Below are positions 60,201 to 64,000 of a stretch of 64,000 nucleotides of DNA, piece after piece. The position numbers were made by a program, and so were the translations under genes. Location: positions 45,524 through 109,523 of the forward strand of contig LADM01000049.1 in assembly GCA_000961645.1 (NCBI GenBank), given 5' to 3'. The stretch is from Gammaproteobacteria bacterium BRH_c0. GTDB taxonomy: Bacteria; Pseudomonadota; Gammaproteobacteria; Pseudomonadales; Porticoccaceae. The notes under the pieces are model-generated. The model was not told where the DNA came from. It saw only the letters and a program-made list of their open reading frames with translations, and did no database searches. Position 1 is the first letter of the stretch. Every line of letters starts with the position of its first letter.

Positions 60201-60342
60201 TGATGCGCAGCTGGGTATCCTCAACCTTGGGGTATTCGCGCTCCTCCATCTGGGTGTAGGCCATGGCCCCCAGCAGCAACAGGAACAGGTTGATGACAAT
60301 GGCCAGTACCGGGCGGCGGATGAACAGATCAGTAAACGACAT
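57268..60342 (-). CDS. RND efflux permease (second pump, HAE1 family)
   Basis: 1024 residues with the same plan as the pump at 45401. The N-terminus is FTDLFIRRPVLAIVINLFLLLLG, TM4 has LVVDDAIVVVENIHRHIDEG, and the C-terminal half has GLITLIGLITKHGILIVEFAN. It is the second gene of an operon with the adaptor at 60363-61646 (20 bp apart). Unlike the first pump no regulator lies beside it, and no outer-membrane channel is encoded. Confidence 0.94.
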   Translation of the reverse strand: MSFTDLFIRRPVLAIVINLFLLLLGAMAYTQMEEREYPKVEDTQLRITTVYPGAEAEQVQSFVTTPLQEVMAAVEGVDYITSSSADGISIISVNLTSGYDANEAMAEITALIAPVKNQFPRTVEYPEIVKSSAALGAGLYLQAWSDTYTLEQLTDYMDRVVKPEILTLSSVGGVVVYGAREFSMRLWLDPVQMAAFDISVEEFHSAVTEGTFQTPAGEIESERTTIKVKADTELSTVEDFENIVIRQQGDERVRVKDVARVELGAASDATSVFFKGKRGLSLSVTGAPGESPLNVSREIRKKLAEVEKQLPEGVHVGVSFDAAEAIESSMTEVYKTIIEASIIVLLVVFLFLGDVRSVMIPVVAIPLSLFGNLFVMWVLGYSINLFTLLAMVLAIGLVVDDAIVVVENIHRHIDEGLKPFDAALKGAREIAMPVVSMTLTLAAVYAPMGFLQGMTGEIIREFVFTLTGAVILSGLVALTLTPMMSSRLLRAESSSRFARWLDHHFHQLQNGFRRQLSSAMTQRPVIVVMLVVMLATIAPLTLLAKSELVPVEDIGWLNAMFTVPATANINYMEEESEVIDDIFFSMPEYGEYSFRYINVFNDRTSMVAVRVTPWDERERTAQEIFPDLVAAFSEVPGLQINPFIVNRVPGSMGGLPVGLVIKTTQDYRLLAEVADKMLAEALTSGMFMFGFSDLNYDKPELEVSIDRHKAAQLGISMASIGTALTTLLGEAEIGRFTLYGNNYKIIPQADDASRTDSSWLNQYHLRTAGGDQVPLGTIIDTSLSAKPSFLNQFQQQNSTTLALALAPNVSMGEGLDFLERKAQEHLPEGFSIDYQSESRQFKKEGSALYVVFFMALLSIYLVLAAQFESFRDPLVILTTVPMSVCGALVFLVLGFATLNIYTQVGLITLIGLITKHGILIVEFANKLQLEGVSRAEAAVEAAAVRLRPILMTTAAMVLGVLPLLLASGAGAVSRFQIGLVIATGMMVGTLCTLFVVPVMYSYLAKDKSDVRHPKSDAGIMTGST

Positions 60343-60362
60343 GGCTGGGTTTCGTCCTGGCG

Positions 60363-61646
60363 CTAGCGCGGGCTGTCAGTGGCGGGTGTGGCAGCGCCGG
60401 AGTCGGCGCTTTCCATACCATCCTCTGGCACAGTGTCCAGGATAACCGGGTCTGCGCCACTGGCGTCATGATCAGTGACTTGCTCCTGAGTGGTGGAATC
60501 CTCTACAGGCGCGGCAGCATCCGGATTGGCTTCAGTTTCATCGAGTGTTGGGTCTTTCTTTTCGCGATTGACGATCTTGACGCGCATGCCGTTCTGCAGC
60601 TTGTTCTGGCCATTGATGACAATCATGGCGCTGGGAGCGATATCCCCTTCCACCTGAACCCAGCCATTCTGCTGGGCGCCGTTGGTGACAGCGCGGCGCT
60701 GGACAACCTGCTCCCTGTTTGCACCACGGCCCTTGCCATCCACCACTTCGAACACGGCCTGCCCATAGAGCGAATAGATAACCGCGGTATCCGGCACAAC
60801 GATCCTCGGCTCATCGGTGCCGAGGCTGAGTTTGACATCGGCAAACATGCCGGGCAGCAGCAACTGCTCCGGGTTGGGGGCAAGGGCACGCACAGCGATA
60901 TTGCGGGTTTTGGTGCTTACCCTTGCATCGAGTGCGGTCACCGTGGCGTTGAATACATGGTCGGGGAAGGCCTTGATGGTGAAGTCCAGTGTCTGGCCAA
61001 CATGCACATCCGGCAGATGTTGCTCGGGGAAATTGAAATCCACAAACACAGGGTCTAGCGACTGCAGTGTGACCGCTGCCTCGCCTGCGGCCAGATATCC
61101 CCCCACCGAAACCCGGCGCAAACCGAGTCGACCGGCAAAGGGAGCACGCACGGTTTTCTGGTCAATAATGGCCTGGGTTTGCTCCGCCAGTGCCATTACT
61201 TCGTCCAGCTCTGCCTTGCTGCGGTCGAACTGGTCCGTGGAGATAAGCTTGCGGGTTGCCAGCTTGCTGTCGCGGTCATAATTCAGTTTGGCCAGGCGCA
61301 AGCGCGCCTCATAGCTGCGCAGATTGGCCTGCTCCACCTGGTCATCCAGTTCGATAAGCAGATCGCCCTTGTTTACCTGGTCGCCGGATTCAAAGTGAAC
61401 CGCCTTGATCACACCATCGGCCTCGCTGCTTACATCGATTTCATTGATGGCAACGGTGGTGCCGGTGGCGCGCAGGGAGCGCTCCCAGGCCTCTTCAAAG
61501 GCCGGTTTAGCGGAAATGGCGACGGGAGGCGGTTGATAGCTGGCCAAGTAATCGGCAATAAACTGCGATTCAATCCATTTGTAGGTGAAAATGCCGCCGA
61601 ATATGACTGCCAGCGCAGCAAGCATCAGCCCCATTCTTTTTGTCAT
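60363..61646 (-). CDS. RND efflux periplasmic adaptor with acidic C-terminal extension
   Basis: 427 residues. An N-terminal anchor (about 5-25) precedes lipoyl halves (INEIDVSSEADGVIKAVHFESGDQV and APFAGRLGLRRVSVGGYLAAGEA) around a short hairpin, then barrel and proximal domains to about 365. The last 60 residues are unusual: an acidic Asp/Glu/Ala/Thr/Pro-rich tail (for example DETEANPDAAAPVEDSTTQE) with no counterpart in the adaptor at 44261. GAGAGA precedes the ATG. Operon with the downstream permease. Confidence 0.93.
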   Translation of the reverse strand: MTKRMGLMLAALAVIFGGIFTYKWIESQFIADYLASYQPPPVAISAKPAFEEAWERSLRATGTTVAINEIDVSSEADGVIKAVHFESGDQVNKGDLLIELDDQVEQANLRSYEARLRLAKLNYDRDSKLATRKLISTDQFDRSKAELDEVMALAEQTQAIIDQKTVRAPFAGRLGLRRVSVGGYLAAGEAAVTLQSLDPVFVDFNFPEQHLPDVHVGQTLDFTIKAFPDHVFNATVTALDARVSTKTRNIAVRALAPNPEQLLLPGMFADVKLSLGTDEPRIVVPDTAVIYSLYGQAVFEVVDGKGRGANREQVVQRRAVTNGAQQNGWVQVEGDIAPSAMIVINGQNKLQNGMRVKIVNREKKDPTLDETEANPDAAAPVEDSTTQEQVTDHDASGADPVILDTVPEDGMESADSGAATPATDSPR

Positions 61647-61935
61647 TATTATTTCTCTCTCAAATCAGTGACTGTACCGGGGATGCCAGCATCTAGTGGC
61701 TGATGATACCTCAGCTTTTCCGGCACAGGGAATAGCTGTCAGGATTTTTTAAGACATCTGCTTTATTGTCGGCAAAAATTGCAAGCAACTCGTGCAGGCA
61801 ACTAGTGCAGACAAAGCCTGCAGTCTGCGAACAGCGGCAAATTCCGCTATATTTAGGGTCACCCGGATGGCAACTGGTTAACAACCGCAAACCCTGATGG
61901 CAAGCATAACAGCAGCATAATCTGAGGATTTTCCA

Positions 61936-62748
61936 ATGGTCTTTCATCCCGTCACAACACAGTCCCTGCCACTGGCTGCCAGCAAGCGCAGCCACGTTTA
62001 CTTATTTGCAGCCCTCTTCCTGATGCTATGCAGTGGCGCGGCCAGTGCGGCGATCGGCACAGCACTGCGCTACCAATACGACGGTGCAGATTACGAAGGC
62101 TACTACGCCAGTAAAACCCCTGGTGCGCCGCTGGTGTTGTTGCTCCATGACTGGGATGGGCTCACTGATTACGAAGTTCGCCGTGCCGAGATGCTTGCCG
62201 ATCTGGGTTATGCAGTGCTGGCGGCGGATATGTTCGGTGCCGGTGTGCGCCCTACCACCACCGAAGACAAGCAGAGCCATACCGGTGCGCTGATGGCCGA
62301 CCGGAAAAAAATGCGCGGCTTGATGCTTGCCGCCCTCGATGCCGCAGGCAAAGCCGGTGCTGACAAGACAAACGCCGTGGCAGCAGGTTACTGCCTGGGT
62401 GGCGGTGCAACCCTCGAATTGGCGCGCTCAGGGGCAAACCTCAAGGGTTACGTGAGTTTCCACGGCGTGCTGGCAACTCCCGAAGGGCAGGATTACAGCA
62501 ACACCAAAGGCGAGGTTCTGGTACTGCACGGCACGGCGGACAGCGCTATTCCCATGGCTCATTTCGCCGCACTGGCCGAAGAGATGGAAGCGGCCGGGGT
62601 TGCCAATGAAATGATCAGCTACGGCGGCGCCCCCCACGGTTTCACCATTTTTGGCGCGGAAGTGTACGACGAGGAGGCAGACAAAAAATCCTGGCAGCGT
62701 TTTCGGGATTTTCTGGCAGAAAAACTGGGCCCGGTTGCACAGCAATAA
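61936..62748 (+). CDS. Exported dienelactone hydrolase family protein
   Basis: 270 residues. The N-terminus has a hydrophobic signal-like segment (about 22-39, LFAALFLMLCSGAASA). The alpha/beta-hydrolase core has LLLHDWDGL, the nucleophile Cys in AAGYCLGGGA (about 153), Asp in LVLHGTADSAIP and His in GAPHGFTIFG. A Cys nucleophile is characteristic of dienelactone hydrolase relatives. GAGG lies ten bases before the ATG. It likely acts in the periplasm; the substrate is unknown. Confidence 0.87.
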   Translation: MVFHPVTTQSLPLAASKRSHVYLFAALFLMLCSGAASAAIGTALRYQYDGADYEGYYASKTPGAPLVLLLHDWDGLTDYEVRRAEMLADLGYAVLAADMFGAGVRPTTTEDKQSHTGALMADRKKMRGLMLAALDAAGKAGADKTNAVAAGYCLGGGATLELARSGANLKGYVSFHGVLATPEGQDYSNTKGEVLVLHGTADSAIPMAHFAALAEEMEAAGVANEMISYGGAPHGFTIFGAEVYDEEADKKSWQRFRDFLAEKLGPVAQQ

Positions 62749-62812
62749 TCGGCGCGGGAAAAAAAGTCGCAGACTCAATCCTGTCTCTGCATCACCACAG
62801 CTGCAGGCGAAA

Positions 62813-62878
62813 GCTGCCCTTTCCTGCTTGTTTGAGCGCAGGAAAGGGCAGCCTGGGTTCTAGGGCCTGTTAACAGGC
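62813..62878. terminator. 15 bp perfect inverted repeat plus 14 bp palindrome between convergent genes
   Basis: GCTGCCCTTTCCTGC (62813-62827) pairs exactly with GCAGGAAAGGGCAGC (62838-62852) across 10 bases. GCCTGTTAACAGGC at 62865-62878 is a full palindrome two bases from the stop of the minus-strand gene. No T-run is present after the arms. A bidirectional transcription barrier is the simplest reading. Confidence 0.55.
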
Positions 62879-62879
62879 A

Positions 62880-64000
62880 CTAGCCCAATCGTGATTGGTG
62901 TGCTGCCACGCGGTCGAGTATTTCATCCCGCCGCTGTTCCAGGGTGACCCGCGGTGTTCCCTCGCGCAGCACCTGGTCAAGGTCTTCCAGATCAACCAGC
63001 GTCACGTCCCGCACCAGCTCCTCAATCACCGCATCGGGACCGAGGTTCTGCCAGCGCAGCATAAACCAGCCCTCGTGCAGCCCGGCGGTATCAATCCAGT
63101 TGGCAACACCCGGATCGACCAGCGCAATCACATAGGTGTAAGTGCCATCGGGGTTCGCTGTGCACTGGGCAATATTGCGGCTGGTGGTCCTGTGCAGCGG
63201 TGTAGGGGAAATCATCCACGGATCGCTGATCTGGAAGCCGGTGTAGTCTGAACCGCCGCTGAGGGTGGTAATGACCAGGGCCTGGCTGTCGGCAAGCTGA
63301 AAGCGCCCGCCCGCCTGGGTGCCCCAGCCGCCCTCGCGGGGGCGACCGAAAGGACCGATCACCTGATTGGGGCTGGGGTTGTTCCAGAATGTATTTTTAA
63401 AACCCACCCAAAACTGAACAAAATCCTGCATACCACTGGCAATATCGGTAGCCAGTTCATCGTCACTGGGTTGCCTGAGCTTGTCTGGCCCGCCCACCAC
63501 CTGCAGGTCGAAGAGTGTCGCCTGCTGGCGCCAGTCGCCATGGCTGTCGCGAATGGCCAGTTGCAGCGGGCCGTCCACCAGCTGCATATGATTGGGGCGG
63601 CCATTGGCCGGGTCCTTGTCCATGGTCACGGTAAAGCGGCCGTCGGCATCGGCGACGATATCGCGGTTGGTAAAGGTGGCGATGGCATCGCCCCAGCGCA
63701 ACTGGCCATCCGCTGCGAGGGTGACATTGATATTCATCTGCGAGGTGGGGAATTCACCGTACTGGCCCTTCAGCTCATAACGCCAGGCGCCGTCGAGGGG
63801 CGCGACGCGGTTGACGTTGTCGGGGTTGTCGATGGCCACTGCGGCACCGGGGAAAACATGGCCACACCACCGGCGGGGCGTGTTGTCCACCGACCAGAAC
63901 AGGCGGGGCCGCGACGGGTCGGCGTTGATGATGGACGCCACCTGCCCCATCACCCACTGGTCGAGGGCGCGGTCGAGGCCTGCGGCACCGTCGGGATTTT
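62880..64000 (-). CDS. DUF1214-like protein, N-terminus beyond right edge
   Basis: At least 373 residues; the frame is open through the right edge (upstream residues read NPDGAAGLDRALDQWVMGQ), so the ATG at 63953 is probably internal. The C-terminal part has the pattern ALVDPGVANWIDTAGLHEGWFMLRWQ, which resembles DUF1214-type domains. Before it comes a beta-rich region (WRYELKGQYGEFPTSQMNINV). The function is unknown; related proteins appear near lipid or steroid metabolism genes. The gene converges with the hydrolase gene. Confidence 0.6.
   Translation of the reverse strand, partial: NPDGAAGLDRALDQWVMGQVASIINADPSRPRLFWSVDNTPRRWCGHVFPGAAVAIDNPDNVNRVAPLDGAWRYELKGQYGEFPTSQMNINVTLAADGQLRWGDAIATFTNRDIVADADGRFTVTMDKDPANGRPNHMQLVDGPLQLAIRDSHGDWRQQATLFDLQVVGGPDKLRQPSDDELATDIASGMQDFVQFWVGFKNTFWNNPSPNQVIGPFGRPREGGWGTQAGGRFQLADSQALVITTLSGGSDYTGFQISDPWMISPTPLHRTTSRNIAQCTANPDGTYTYVIALVDPGVANWIDTAGLHEGWFMLRWQNLGPDAVIEELVRDVTLVDLEDLDQVLREGTPRVTLEQRRDEILDRVAAHQSRLG

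Overview
The window looks like a chromosomal segment of a gammaproteobacterium with moderately high GC. The evidence is a Prc/Tsp protease next to exonuclease III, PilU, TusE, a YccA-type Bax-inhibitor-1 protein, two HAE-type RND pumps, and an RfaH-like factor with an ops element. Genus cannot be fixed from sequence alone; a marine Cellvibrionales/Pseudomonadales-type lineage is a guess. I found no rRNA, tRNA, CRISPR array or intact insertion sequence.

Layout. (1) 0-4.5 kb, minus strand: an ECF-type sigma factor with a small membrane protein and an exported protein cut by the left edge, a His/Arg/Tyr-rich secreted protein, xthA and prc. (2) 4.7-11.4 kb, minus strand: a lasso-peptide (RiPP) operon. 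It encodes a PqqD-like leader-binding protein (B1), a Cys protease (B2), a PRMT-like methyltransferase, an asparagine-synthetase-like cyclase, a 67-residue precursor, an HprK-like kinase and an ABC exporter. Kinase, unusual methyltransferase and a precursor with two core cysteines together make this the most novel-looking system in the window.

(3) 11.6-35.9 kb, plus strand: a large exopolysaccharide locus. The 5' half (12-19 kb) is the assembly machine: a WzyC-type polymerase/ligase, an outer-membrane barrel, a short OPX/Wza-like protein, a Wzc-like tyrosine autokinase, a PHP phosphatase and a VpsP-like protein. It ends with an RfaH paralogue. An ops-like site (GGCGGTAGCGTA, 19943-19954) follows directly and heads the sugar-assembly half (20-35.9 kb). 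That half has a PglK-like ABC flippase, a pyruvyl transferase, four GT4, one GT2 and one GT26 glycosyltransferase, a PIG-L deacetylase, a GNAT/FemAB-like transferase, a hexapeptide acyltransferase, a second Wzy, GDP-fucose synthase and a methyltransferase. AT-rich modules and an FkbM remnant show it is a mosaic.

(4) 35.9-42 kb, mostly minus strand: an NTP_transf_5-type nucleotidyltransferase (a family also seen in lasso clusters), a YdcF protein, an exported HExxH protein, a degenerate-GGDEF/EAL protein and WecA, which probably starts the lipid-linked glycan. (5) 42.5-64 kb: a sterol desaturase-like protein, a TetR-adaptor-RND operon, NDH-2, a chromate transporter, an SLC13 permease, pilU with an uncharacterised gene, YccA, TusE, PhhB, a second RND pump operon, a dienelactone hydrolase and a partial DUF1214-like protein at the right edge.
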